From: an uncultured Collinsella sp.
GTDB taxonomy: Bacteria; Actinomycetota; Coriobacteriia; Coriobacteriales; Coriobacteriaceae
Reading direction: 5' to 3'
NCBI GenBank assembly: GCA_938005465.1
Contig: CALLNU010000034.1
Span: 129,675-193,674, forward strand
DNA length: 64,000 bases
The notes beneath the pieces were generated by a model. That model made no database searches, had not been told where the DNA came from, and saw nothing but the letters and a program-made list of their open reading frames with translations. Shown piece after piece: positions 25,457 to 34,975 of the stretch (position 1 is its first letter; every line of letters begins with the position of its first letter). The position numbers and the translations under genes are program-made.

Positions 25457-26644
25457 ATGTTCAAAACCATCATCACCACGGTCAAGACGCTGCTGCGCCG
25501 GCCGAGCACGTGGGTTTGGGGCGCTGTCTTTCCCGTCGCGCTTTCCACGATGTTCATGTTTATGTTTGCGAACCTCAGCTCCGACGGCACGGTCGACCCG
25601 GTGCCGGTTGCTGTCGTGGCGGATGAGGCTTGGGACGCCTCGACCTTTAAGGACGTGGCGACGTCGCTTGCCCAGGAAGGCGACGACCGGCTGCTCGAGA
25701 TCCACGAGTGCGATGACGCAGCCGATGCGAACCGTGCGCTTAAGGCCGGCGAGGTTGCGGGCATCTATACGGTCGACGATGCGGGCACGCCCAAGCTCAC
25801 GCTGCTATCGAGCTACGACAGCTCGCGTGCCTCATCGGTGCTCACCGACCGCAGCATTCTGGAGACGGTGGCAAGCTCGTATACACAAAATGCCGAGCTC
25901 ATGTACCAGATTGCCCAGGACAACCCGGCGGCGCTCGCCGACTCGGAGGAGGTTGAGCGCGCCCTGTCGCTCGAGGGCGGCACCCGCCGCGTAAGCCTGA
26001 CACGCACCACGCCCGATGGCACGGTCATCTACTACTACGCGCTCTTTGGTCTGGTGGCGATGATGTCTGCCGAGTTTGCCGCCTTGAGCGTCGTCGATCT
26101 GCAGCCCAATCTGTCGGGCCTCGGCGCGCGTCGCTGCGTGGGCGGCCTTTCCAAGACGGCGTCGCTGGCCGGCATCTTTGTCGGCTCGTGGCTGGTTTCC
26201 TTCGCCTCGATGGCGATCGCAATCGGCTACGTGCGCCTGGTCGTGGGCGTCGACTTTGGCGGGCGCGAGGGACTGTGTTTGGTGGGCGGCGCCGCTTCCG
26301 CGCTTGCCGCCACAGGCCTGGGACTCTTTGTGGGCACGCTTCCCGTTAAGGGCGGCAAGGCGTCCAAGTCCGGCATCCTCACGGGCTTTGCTACCACGTG
26401 CGCCCTGTTCGCTGGCCTCTACGGCGAGCCGGCGATGGCGCTTGCCGACGACGTCGCCCGCGCCTGCCCGGCCGAGTGCTGGCTCAACCCCGTCAAGCTT
26501 ATCTGCGACATGTTCAACCGCCTGTATTTCTTTGAAGACTTGGGACCTTTTGCCGTTCGCGCCGGCGCGCTGGTCCTCATGACGCTGGTGTTTGTTGCCG
26601 CCGCCACGCTGATTTTTGGAAGGAGCCGCTATGAGCACCTTTAA
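25457..26644 (+). CDS. ABC-2-type permease, first subunit
   Basis: A 395-residue membrane protein with one N-terminal span (WVWGAVFPVALSTMFMFMF), a large external domain (about 45-195) and five to six C-terminal spans. This is the ABC-2 exporter permease layout (YhaP/DrrB-like). It starts nine bases after the ATPase gene, and its end overlaps the next permease by 14 bases. It is expected to form a heterodimeric channel with that protein. The substrate is unknown. Confidence 0.8.
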   Translation: MFKTIITTVKTLLRRPSTWVWGAVFPVALSTMFMFMFANLSSDGTVDPVPVAVVADEAWDASTFKDVATSLAQEGDDRLLEIHECDDAADANRALKAGEVAGIYTVDDAGTPKLTLLSSYDSSRASSVLTDRSILETVASSYTQNAELMYQIAQDNPAALADSEEVERALSLEGGTRRVSLTRTTPDGTVIYYYALFGLVAMMSAEFAALSVVDLQPNLSGLGARRCVGGLSKTASLAGIFVGSWLVSFASMAIAIGYVRLVVGVDFGGREGLCLVGGAASALAATGLGLFVGTLPVKGGKASKSGILTGFATTCALFAGLYGEPAMALADDVARACPAECWLNPVKLICDMFNRLYFFEDLGPFAVRAGALVLMTLVFVAAATLIFGRSRYEHL

Positions 26645-27836
26645 GACCGCGCTTCGCATGGCGCTGGCACACCCGTTCTACCTGCTCATCTACACGGTGT
26701 TCATTTCGCTGATGGGCGTATTCATCGCGGCATCGGTGAGCTGGAACTCGTCGCAGCTCACCGAGTACAAGCCCTACGACGCCAACGTGATCGTGGTCGA
26801 CCGCGATGGCAGTGATCTTTCACGTGCGCTCACCAAGCACCTAGGTTCGCGGTTTGACCTGGTCACGGGCGTCGGCGATGACACGTACGACCTTGCGGAC
26901 GCGCTCTCCAAGAGCAACAGCGCCAAGGGCAGCGCCGACTGCGTGTTCTTTATCCCGGAGGGGTTCGAGGACGACCTGGTCGCGGCTGCCCGCGCGGGGG
27001 AGTCCCTGCCCAAGCTCGATGTGACCTACGGTGCCGGCACTATGGCGGCGGCGCTTTCGTCTGCCGAGGCCTCGCGCTGGATCTCGCTCGCGGGCGCTGC
27101 GGCGGCGCTTGAGCCCGCTGCTTCTAACGGCGACGTTGCCAAGGCCGCCGAGCATGCCGCTGCAAAGCGCGCGGAGGTCCAGATCGAGCAGGTCAAGGTC
27201 GACTCGACTGCTGCCGCCACGCTCGAGTCGTACTTCAACTTTGGCGCGTACGCGATTATCTCGTCGGTCATCGTGTCGGTGGGACTGGTGTTCTCGGGCA
27301 TGAACGAGCCCGAGCGCGTGCGCCGCATGGATGCCAGCCCGGTCTCCGAGCGTCAGCGTTCGCTTGCCGTGTTTGCGGCCGCCGCCGTGCTCACCGTCTG
27401 CATTTGGCTCGTGTCGAGTATGATGGGCGTCGTGGGCTTTGCCGGCGCGGTTGCCGAGGTCGGCGCGGGTCGTGTGTGTCTGGCGCTGGCGGCGACGTTT
27501 GCCCTGGCGTGCACGCCGCTGGCCGTTGGCTTTGCGTTGTCGAGCCTGGGTGCGCGCGAGGAGCTGCTCAACGGTGTGGGCAACTTACTCGGCATGCTCA
27601 TGACGTTTTTGGGTGGCGCCTGGATGCCGCTGTCGCTGATGGGCTCGGCCGTGCAGACCGTGGCGCACTTTGTGCCGACATATTGGATGAACGACGCGAT
27701 TGGCAAGGCGCTTGCCTCGGATTTGACGTCCGCCGTGCTGGGGGACATCGCCTGCGACCTGGGCGTCACCGTGCTCTTTGCCGCGGCCATCGCCGCCGTA
27801 GGCCTAGCCCTCGCACGCACCAAATCCCACGCCTAG
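26631..27836 (+). CDS. ABC-2-type permease, second subunit
   Basis: The ATG at 26631 has GGAAGGAG just upstream, inside the end of the previous gene. The 401-residue protein has the same organisation as its neighbour: one N-terminal span, an external domain to about residue 200, then six spans, with GNLLGMLMTFLGGAWMPLSL typical of ABC-2 proteins. Together with the ATPase and first permease it makes a complete exporter. No terminator directly follows; the next 325 bases are repeat modules. Confidence 0.8.
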   Translation: MSTFKTALRMALAHPFYLLIYTVFISLMGVFIAASVSWNSSQLTEYKPYDANVIVVDRDGSDLSRALTKHLGSRFDLVTGVGDDTYDLADALSKSNSAKGSADCVFFIPEGFEDDLVAAARAGESLPKLDVTYGAGTMAAALSSAEASRWISLAGAAAALEPAASNGDVAKAAEHAAAKRAEVQIEQVKVDSTAAATLESYFNFGAYAIISSVIVSVGLVFSGMNEPERVRRMDASPVSERQRSLAVFAAAAVLTVCIWLVSSMMGVVGFAGAVAEVGAGRVCLALAATFALACTPLAVGFALSSLGAREELLNGVGNLLGMLMTFLGGAWMPLSLMGSAVQTVAHFVPTYWMNDAIGKALASDLTSAVLGDIACDLGVTVLFAAAIAAVGLALARTKSHA

Positions 27837-28161
27837 CCACCTAGTCATCGGGTACTCATTGGGGACAGACTTAAACGACCAAGAGTGGTCATTGGGGACA
27901 GACTTAAACGACTAGTCATTGGGGACAGTCTTTGCCGATCGGCTGTTTTGCCGGCTGGGTTGGCAAAGACTGTCCCCAACTGCCGGTAGGAAAGGAACGT
28001 CCCCAACTGCCGGGTGGCGAAAGAGTGTCCCTAACAGCTAGTCATTTAAGAACGTCCCCAATGACTAGTCTGAAATAAAATCCAGGCCTCGCTCCAAAAT
28101 AGTTCGCCATGGTTTACTATTACGCTCATAAAGTAGTACGAGGCTAACAACGGGGGATACC
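27837..28161. repeat. Array of GGGGAC / TTTAAG intergenic modules, then a promoter region
   Basis: Short modules alternate here: ATTGGGGACAGACTTAAACG (27858 and 27892), TTGGGGACAGTCTTTGCC (27918) and its inverse GGCAAAGACTGTCCCCAACT (27962), then AACGTCCCCAACTGCC, GAGTGTCCCTAAC and CATTTAAGAACGTCCCCAAT. The same modules occur near 31550, 39965, 43846 and 58095. The last 80 bases are AT-richer and probably hold the promoter of the next operon. No gene seen. Confidence 0.7.
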
Positions 28162-28875
<714 letters not shown>

Positions 28876-28883
28876 GCGGCGCC

Positions 28884-31550
28884 ATGACACCTCTCGCAAA
28901 ACGTCTCCCGCGCGAACTGCGCCGCAATATCGGCAAGTACCTGGGCATCTTTTTGCTTATGTGCGGAAGCATCGCTCTCACCTCGGGCTTTTTGCTCGCA
29001 GCGCATTCCATCGGCTGCCTTATCGACGACATGCGCGATGCGTACACGATTGAGGACGGCCGCGTGACCACCTCCTTCGAGGCCACCAAAGACCAGCTCA
29101 AGGCGGCCGAGGATGCGGCCGACGACGTCGGCGGCGTCACGCTCTACAAGAATTTCTCCATCGACGCCATCATCAAAAAGACCGCCGGCGACGACGGCAC
29201 CAAGCGCACGCTGCGCACCTATGCGCACCGCACCAAGGTCGATATCGCGTCCTACTGTGAGGGCAGGCAGCCCAAGACGGACGATGAGGTGGCAATCGAC
29301 CGCGTCTTCGCCACCAACAACGACCTCGCCGTGGGCGATAAGGTCGAGCTCGAGGGCCGCACCTACACCATCTGCGGCATCATGACCCAGCCCGATAGCC
29401 AGGCGCTGTTCCTCAACAATTCGGACTTTACGGTGAACACCATCACCTATGGCGTGGCCGAGGTCACCGACGCCGGCTTTGCCGCGCTTGAGGACGCCGG
29501 CGGCGCACCCGCCTACACCTACTCCTTCACCTTTGCCGATCGCGATCTCTCCACCGCGGACCGCACCGATGCGGAGCAGGATATGGTCGAGGCACTGACC
29601 GAAGCCGATGCGCGCGTGGACGATCTGATCGATGCCGATTCCAACCAGGGCATTGGTTATGCGCGCGACGACGTGGACGGCGACTCCATGATGTGGATGA
29701 CGCTGCTCGACATCATCATCGTGATTATGGCGTTCGTCTTTGTGGTCCTTACCGACGCCACCATCGAGGAGGAGAGCGCCATCATCGGCACGCTGCTCGC
29801 CAGCGGCTATCGTCGACGCGAGATCGTGCTGCACTACCTTGCGCTTCCCGCCATCGTGGGCGTGATCGCGGCGCTTTTGGGCACTGCGCTCGGCGTTGTG
29901 TTCTTTACCGAGCCCATGCGCAGCCTCTATTACGGTTCGTATAGCCTGCCGCCCTTCCAGGTGTACTGGAGCTGGGAGATCTTTGTGAAGTGCGCCGTGG
30001 TTCCCGCCGCCGCGCTCATCCTCATCACGCTGGTGGGCCTGCTTCGCAAGATGGGCAAGACGCCGTTGCAGTTCCTTCGTCACGAGGCGAGTGGCAAATC
30101 GGGCACCAAGCGCGGCTTGCAGCTGCCGGAGCGCATGGGTTTTGTTTCCCGCTTCCGCCTGCGTATCTTCCTGCGCAACCTGGGCAACTTCGCCACGCTC
30201 TTCGTGGGCATTGCGTTTGCCTCGCTGCTGTTGCTCTTTGGCTTGGCGATTCTGCCCACGATGACGCACTATGCGGACAACCTCGAGACAAGCCTGGTCG
30301 CCGAACACCAGTACACGCTCAAGGCGCCGCTGGAGCTCGAGGGCACTGCCGAGGAGCGCGAGCAGTGGTCGGCACTCGAGCGCTTGCAGTCGGTTGACGG
30401 CGCGCTGCTTTCCGCCGCTCAGGATGCCGATGACGAGCTTGACGACGCGGCCGATGCTGCGCAGGCGGCAGCCGATGCCGCGACCGCATCTCCGTCTGCC
30501 GAGAGCCTGACCGCAGCGCAGGATGCGCTTGCCAAGGTCCAGGACAGGAAGGATGCGCTTTATGCGCGCCTCGATGACCTTGCCGACGCTCTCGGCTGCG
30601 ACCGCGATGAGACTATGGACCTGATCGGCAAGGCCTCTAAGATCGACACTGACAACGACGATATCCACCCGGTCAATACGACCGATAACGGCGCGGGCGC
30701 AATCGCACAGGCCGAGAAATACGCCGTTTACCAGCTGCAATACGACCGCGGCGATGGAAATGGCGAGGAGACGATTTCCGTCTACGGCATTTCATCCGAT
30801 TCGCGCTATTGGAAAGACCTCAACGTCGGCAACGGACGCGTCGTCTTTGGCGGTGGCTTGCTCGACAAGTTTGGCTGGAGCGAGGGTCAGAAGGTTAAGC
30901 TTCGCGACAAGTACGAGGGCAAGAATTATTCCTTTGAGTACGCGGGCAAGGACTGCGTTTGGGGCTCTAAGTCGGATATGAATGTCTATATGAGCATCGA
31001 CGACTTTAACGAGCTGTTCGGCAACGACGCCGCCTACTTTAACGGCTATGTGAGCGACGAGAAGCTCAACCTCGATGCTCGTTACTTTGCCGGCGACACC
31101 ACGCCCGACGACATGCGTGCCGTGGGCGACCAGTTCATCGGCATGATGAGCAAAATGATCGGCATGATGGTCGGGCTCGCGGTGTTCATCTTTCTGCTGT
31201 TTATGTACCTGCTGACCAAGGCTGTGATCGACCACAGCGCCCGTTCGATTAGCTACATGAAGGTCTTTGGCTATCGCGATGGCGAGATCTCGCATCTGTA
31301 CATCCGCTCGATCACGCTGTGCGTGGCGGCGTCGCTCGTGCTGAGCCTGCCCGTGATCATCGGCTCGCTCACGGCCATCTTCCGCTCGATGCTGCTCGTC
31401 TACAACGGCAATATCGAGATCTACGTGCCCGCTTGGTCCATGGCGGCGTGCGCAGGAATCGGCTTTGCGACCTACCTGGTCGTGGCGCTGCTGCACACGC
31501 GCTCCATCAAGCGCGTCAGTCTGGCCGAAGCCCTCAAAGTCCAAGAGTAG
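28884..31550 (+). CDS. Large FtsX-family ABC permease
   Basis: With the ATG at 28884 the protein has 888 residues. It has one N-terminal span, an external domain (about 45-255), an FtsX-type three-span block (about 265-400), a second N-span-like segment near 435, a long external segment with Ala/Asp-rich heptads (residues about 505-570, probably coiled coil), and a final FtsX block (about 760-885). The doubled FtsX core is the layout of type-VII/BceB-like permeases that do not need a periplasmic partner. The coiled coil suggests a stalk that contacts the cell wall or another protein. Substrate unknown. Confidence 0.85.
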   Translation: MTPLAKRLPRELRRNIGKYLGIFLLMCGSIALTSGFLLAAHSIGCLIDDMRDAYTIEDGRVTTSFEATKDQLKAAEDAADDVGGVTLYKNFSIDAIIKKTAGDDGTKRTLRTYAHRTKVDIASYCEGRQPKTDDEVAIDRVFATNNDLAVGDKVELEGRTYTICGIMTQPDSQALFLNNSDFTVNTITYGVAEVTDAGFAALEDAGGAPAYTYSFTFADRDLSTADRTDAEQDMVEALTEADARVDDLIDADSNQGIGYARDDVDGDSMMWMTLLDIIIVIMAFVFVVLTDATIEEESAIIGTLLASGYRRREIVLHYLALPAIVGVIAALLGTALGVVFFTEPMRSLYYGSYSLPPFQVYWSWEIFVKCAVVPAAALILITLVGLLRKMGKTPLQFLRHEASGKSGTKRGLQLPERMGFVSRFRLRIFLRNLGNFATLFVGIAFASLLLLFGLAILPTMTHYADNLETSLVAEHQYTLKAPLELEGTAEEREQWSALERLQSVDGALLSAAQDADDELDDAADAAQAAADAATASPSAESLTAAQDALAKVQDRKDALYARLDDLADALGCDRDETMDLIGKASKIDTDNDDIHPVNTTDNGAGAIAQAEKYAVYQLQYDRGDGNGEETISVYGISSDSRYWKDLNVGNGRVVFGGGLLDKFGWSEGQKVKLRDKYEGKNYSFEYAGKDCVWGSKSDMNVYMSIDDFNELFGNDAAYFNGYVSDEKLNLDARYFAGDTTPDDMRAVGDQFIGMMSKMIGMMVGLAVFIFLLFMYLLTKAVIDHSARSISYMKVFGYRDGEISHLYIRSITLCVAASLVLSLPVIIGSLTAIFRSMLLVYNGNIEIYVPAWSMAACAGIGFATYLVVALLHTRSIKRVSLAEALKVQE

Positions 31551-31659
31551 TCATTTAAGAACGTTCCCAACGACTAGGTGTCGTACTTGACTTTAACTCT
31601 GCTTTAACTGGTACCATCCTCTATGTCTGTAACGCCATATAGACCGAGGGGATATATCT

Positions 31660-32865
31660 ATGACCGCAACTGCACCCGCAGCACCCGCTAAGGTGTACTT
31701 CACCAACCTGCGCACGCATGCTCGCGAGAGCCAGCTCGACAAGCTCAAGCGCCTCATCCGTCACGCCGGTATTGAGCAGATCGACTTTGAGAACAAGTTC
31801 GTCGCCATTAAGATTCACTTTGGCGAGCTGGGCAACCTGAGCTTTTTGCGCCCCAACTACGCTCGCGCCGTCGCCGACGTGGTGAAGGAGCTGGGCGGCA
31901 AGCCCTTCCTCACCGACTGCAACACGCTCTATGTCGGTAGCCGCAAAAACGCGCTCGAGCACATCGACACCGCCTACCAGAACGGCTTTACCCCGTATGC
32001 CACGGGTTGCCAGATCATCATCGCCGACGGCCTCAAGGGCACCGACGAGGCGCTCGTCCCGGTCGAGGGCGGCGAGTACGTGCACGAGGCCAAGATCGGT
32101 CAGGCGCTCATGGATGCCGATATCGTGATCAGCCTCACCCACTTTAAGGGCCATGAGCAGGCCGGTTTTGGCGGCGCCATGAAGAACCTGGGCATGGGAG
32201 GCGGCAGCCGTGCCGGCAAGATGGAGCAGCATGCCGCCGGCAAGCCGAACGTCGCGACCGATCACTGCGTTGGCTGCCATGCCTGCGAAAAGATCTGTGC
32301 GCACAACGCCATCTCGTTTGACGATACCCGCGAGCGCGAGCTTGCCAACGGCAACACTCGCACGGTGCACGTGGCTGCCATCGACCACGATCGCTGCGTG
32401 GGCTGCGGACGCTGCATTGCGGCATGCAACCAGGACTGCATCAAGCCCGGCTATGAGGCCGCGGCCGACGTGCTCAACTGCAAGATCGCCGAGTATACGA
32501 AGGCCGTCGTCGACGGCCGCCCGAGCTTCCACATCTCGCTTGCCATGGACATCAGCCCCAACTGCGATTGCCATCCCGAAAACGACACGCCTATCGTCAA
32601 CGATATCGGCATGTTCGCGAGCTTCGACCCGGTCGCCATTGACCAGGCCTGCGCCGATGCCGTCATGGCATCCGAGCCGCTGCCCAACACCGAGCTCACC
32701 GATAGCGCGGCCAAGATGGAGCACAACCACGAGTATCTGGAGGGCGAGCAGGCCAAGGATCCCTTCTGCATCACGCATCCCGACACCGACTGGCGCGTGT
32801 GCATCGCGCACGCCGAGAAGATTGGCCTGGGCACGAGCGAGTATGAGCTCATCGAGGTCAAGTAG
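31660..32865 (+). CDS. DUF362-domain ferredoxin-like protein
   Basis: A 401-residue protein. The DUF362 region (about 45-185 and 290-370) is interrupted by two 4Fe-4S motifs: CVGCHACEKICAHNAI and CVGCGRCIAACNQDCI (about 205-265). Conserved phrases include IKIHFGELGNLSFLRPNYAR, ISLTHFKGHEQAGFGGAMKN and DPVAIDQACADAV. Such proteins are widespread in anaerobes and believed to move electrons or assemble redox cofactors, but no reaction is established. It is monocistronic with a strong terminator. GGGGAC-type repeat modules lie just before its promoter region. Confidence 0.85.
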   Translation: MTATAPAAPAKVYFTNLRTHARESQLDKLKRLIRHAGIEQIDFENKFVAIKIHFGELGNLSFLRPNYARAVADVVKELGGKPFLTDCNTLYVGSRKNALEHIDTAYQNGFTPYATGCQIIIADGLKGTDEALVPVEGGEYVHEAKIGQALMDADIVISLTHFKGHEQAGFGGAMKNLGMGGGSRAGKMEQHAAGKPNVATDHCVGCHACEKICAHNAISFDDTRERELANGNTRTVHVAAIDHDRCVGCGRCIAACNQDCIKPGYEAAADVLNCKIAEYTKAVVDGRPSFHISLAMDISPNCDCHPENDTPIVNDIGMFASFDPVAIDQACADAVMASEPLPNTELTDSAAKMEHNHEYLEGEQAKDPFCITHPDTDWRVCIAHAEKIGLGTSEYELIEVK

Positions 32866-32915
32866 CGCCTAGCTATTGGACAAAATAAGCGCCTTTGTAG
32901 CGTTAGTTGAGCAAA

Positions 32916-32952
32916 AGCCGCCCGTGAGCACAGCGCTCACGGGCGGCTTTTT
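32916..32952. terminator. Bidirectional terminator between the DUF362 and hydrolase genes
   Basis: Arms AGCCGCCCGTGAGC and its complement around ACA are flanked by AAAA on the left and TTTTT on the right. It can serve the rightward DUF362 gene and probably the leftward hydrolase gene ending at 33030. Confidence 0.85.
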
Positions 32953-33029
32953 GGAAGTGCGGCGAAAAATCGAATCCCGCCGACCACAAACCGTTTTTTG
33001 GCAACAAAACCCCAGACGTTGCTTTTTGC

Positions 33030-33995
33030 CTAAAAATACTCGTCGAGGAAGTTGTCGACCGTGTTCCAGTAGAGTTCGGGGTCGACCTGCGCGCTCTTGG
33101 CGTGGGTGGCGCCATGGATAGTGAGCTTTTGCTTGACCTTGCTGGCGCACGCGTCGTAGTTTTGGTCGAGCATGCTGTACGGCACAAAAGTGTCCTGGTC
33201 GCCGTGGATAAACAGCATGGGAACCGTCGCGTGTTTGAGTTGCTCCACGCTGCTCGCCTTATGAAAGTCGTAGCCCGCGCGCACGTTGCATACCAAGTTT
33301 GCTACATCGAGCAAGGGAAAGCTGGGCAAGCCGAACACGTTCTTGAGCTGCAGAGAAAACTCGTCCCAAACACTCGTATAACCGCAGTCCTCGATAATGC
33401 ATTTCACGTTTGCGGGCAGAGATTCCCCCGCGACGTTCATGGCGGTCGCCGCGCCCATGGATTCGCCAAAGACCAGGATGCGCGCCTTGGGGTCAGCCTG
33501 AACGATTCGCTCGATCCATGCGACGATGTCGAGGCGCTCGGGCCAGCCCATGCCGATATAGTCGCCGCTGGAGCGCTCGTGGGCGCGGGCGGCGGGTGCG
33601 AGTACGTTCATGCCGCGGTCGTGGAATCGCTTGACGTATCGGGCCATACCGATGGGCTCGTTGGTATATCCATGCAGGCAGACGGCGTAGTCGTGCGTGC
33701 TCTCCGACGCAGCAAAATACCAGGCGGCAAGCTCGGTCCCGTCGTCCGCGGTGAGGTTGCTGCTCTCGCGATTCTCTTTAAACCACGCCCGCGCCTCGGT
33801 TTCCTCGGCATCCGGCTGCTCACCTTTTTTGTCGTCTTTGCCATCTTGCATCATCTTCATGGTGTACGGCGCTTGGGGATTCAGCGCGAAGTCAAACAGA
33901 AAGTTGCCGGCAAATCCGAGCAGCGCAACGACAGCCACCAGTGCAACGATGCCGGCTATCTTGAGCTTTCGATGGGAACGTGCGTTTTGAGACAT
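33030..33995 (-). CDS. Membrane-anchored alpha/beta hydrolase
   Basis: A 321-residue protein with an N-terminal membrane anchor (residues 10-32), a charged linker (KDDKKGEQPDAEETEAR) and an alpha/beta-hydrolase domain. The oxyanion segment is CLHGYTNE, the nucleophile sits in GESMG, the acid in HGDQDTFVP and the catalytic His in HGATHAKS. The family resembles YqkD/BEM46-like cell-surface serine hydrolases. The active site should lie outside the membrane. The gene stands alone and is divergent from the hemolysin-III gene. The substrate is unknown; acyl or peptide esters are plausible. Confidence 0.82.
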   Translation of the reverse strand: MSQNARSHRKLKIAGIVALVAVVALLGFAGNFLFDFALNPQAPYTMKMMQDGKDDKKGEQPDAEETEARAWFKENRESSNLTADDGTELAAWYFAASESTHDYAVCLHGYTNEPIGMARYVKRFHDRGMNVLAPAARAHERSSGDYIGMGWPERLDIVAWIERIVQADPKARILVFGESMGAATAMNVAGESLPANVKCIIEDCGYTSVWDEFSLQLKNVFGLPSFPLLDVANLVCNVRAGYDFHKASSVEQLKHATVPMLFIHGDQDTFVPYSMLDQNYDACASKVKQKLTIHGATHAKSAQVDPELYWNTVDNFLDEYF

Positions 33996-34181
33996 AAGAA
34001 GCTTTCCTATAAGATGTTAATACATCAACATTTAATGCAAGCGCATTATGGACGTTCGCCGTTGATGCGTCAACAGACAAAGAATGGGTAAACAAAGGGT
34101 CACGTATGGTGCAAATTTCGCACGTACCTAGACGCTTTGATATAGTGTTGAGAACTCTTTACGTTGGAGGATGTAACCGGC

Positions 34182-34865
34182 ATGTCCGATTCGAGCGACA
34201 GTTCTAAGCCGCGACCCAAGACCGCGGCCGTTCCACACTACACGGTGGGCGAGGAGATCATGAACTCCGTCACCCATGGTGTCGGCTGCCTGCTGGGTAT
34301 CGCGGGCCTGGTGCTCCTGATCGTATTCGCTGCCCTGCGCGGCGGAGGCCCGGCCCACATGGCCGCGGCGATTGTCTATGGTGTCAGCATTATCCTCGAA
34401 TACCTAGCCTCCACGCTCTACCACGCGATTCAGCCCGCGCGCGCCAAGCGCGTGTTTCGCATCATCGACCACAGCTGCATCTACCTGCTCATTGCGGGCA
34501 GCTATACGCCGTTTTGCCTCATCACGCTCGCAAACGACGGCGGCGCTATGCTGTTCTTTGCTGTATGGGCCATCGCCATCATCGGCATCGCCCTCGAGTG
34601 CTTCCTACGCGAGCGCCAGCCGCATTGGGTAAGCGGCCTGGTCTACCTGCTGATGGGCTGGCTCGTTGTCTTTAAGCTGCCCGAACTTGTTGCGCTGCTC
34701 AACCCCGTGGCACTTGCCCTGCTCGCCGTCGGCGGCGTGTGCTACACCGCGGGCGTGCCGTTCTATATCGCCAAAAACGTGCGCTATCTGCACAGCGTGT
34801 TTCACCTGTGGGTGCTCGCCGGCAGCATCTTCCAGTTCATGGCGGTGATCCTCTTCGTAATCTAG
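34182..34865 (+). CDS. Hemolysin-III / PAQR-family membrane protein
   Basis: I chose the ATG at 34182; GGAGG lies 11 bases upstream and an earlier TTG codon would cover the binding site itself. The 227-residue protein has seven membrane spans and the family's metal-binding residues: E and H in EEIMNSVTHGVG, S and H in STLYHAI and RIIDHSCIYLLIAGSYTP, and H-x-x-x-H in YLHSVFHLWV. This family (YqfA/HlyIII) is related to adiponectin receptors and probably has zinc-dependent lipid hydrolase or homeostasis activity; the hemolysin name is historical. Confidence 0.85.
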   Translation: MSDSSDSSKPRPKTAAVPHYTVGEEIMNSVTHGVGCLLGIAGLVLLIVFAALRGGGPAHMAAAIVYGVSIILEYLASTLYHAIQPARAKRVFRIIDHSCIYLLIAGSYTPFCLITLANDGGAMLFFAVWAIAIIGIALECFLRERQPHWVSGLVYLLMGWLVVFKLPELVALLNPVALALLAVGGVCYTAGVPFYIAKNVRYLHSVFHLWVLAGSIFQFMAVILFVI

Positions 34866-34975
34866 CGACCACGCCTGCGCGCCCGCGTTCTCGTTTGGGC
34901 GCCGGTGCAATTGCCGTATCCGCCATCAACGTTTTAACCTGACGTCCCGAATCTTGGAGGTTCGAGAAACTCCCG

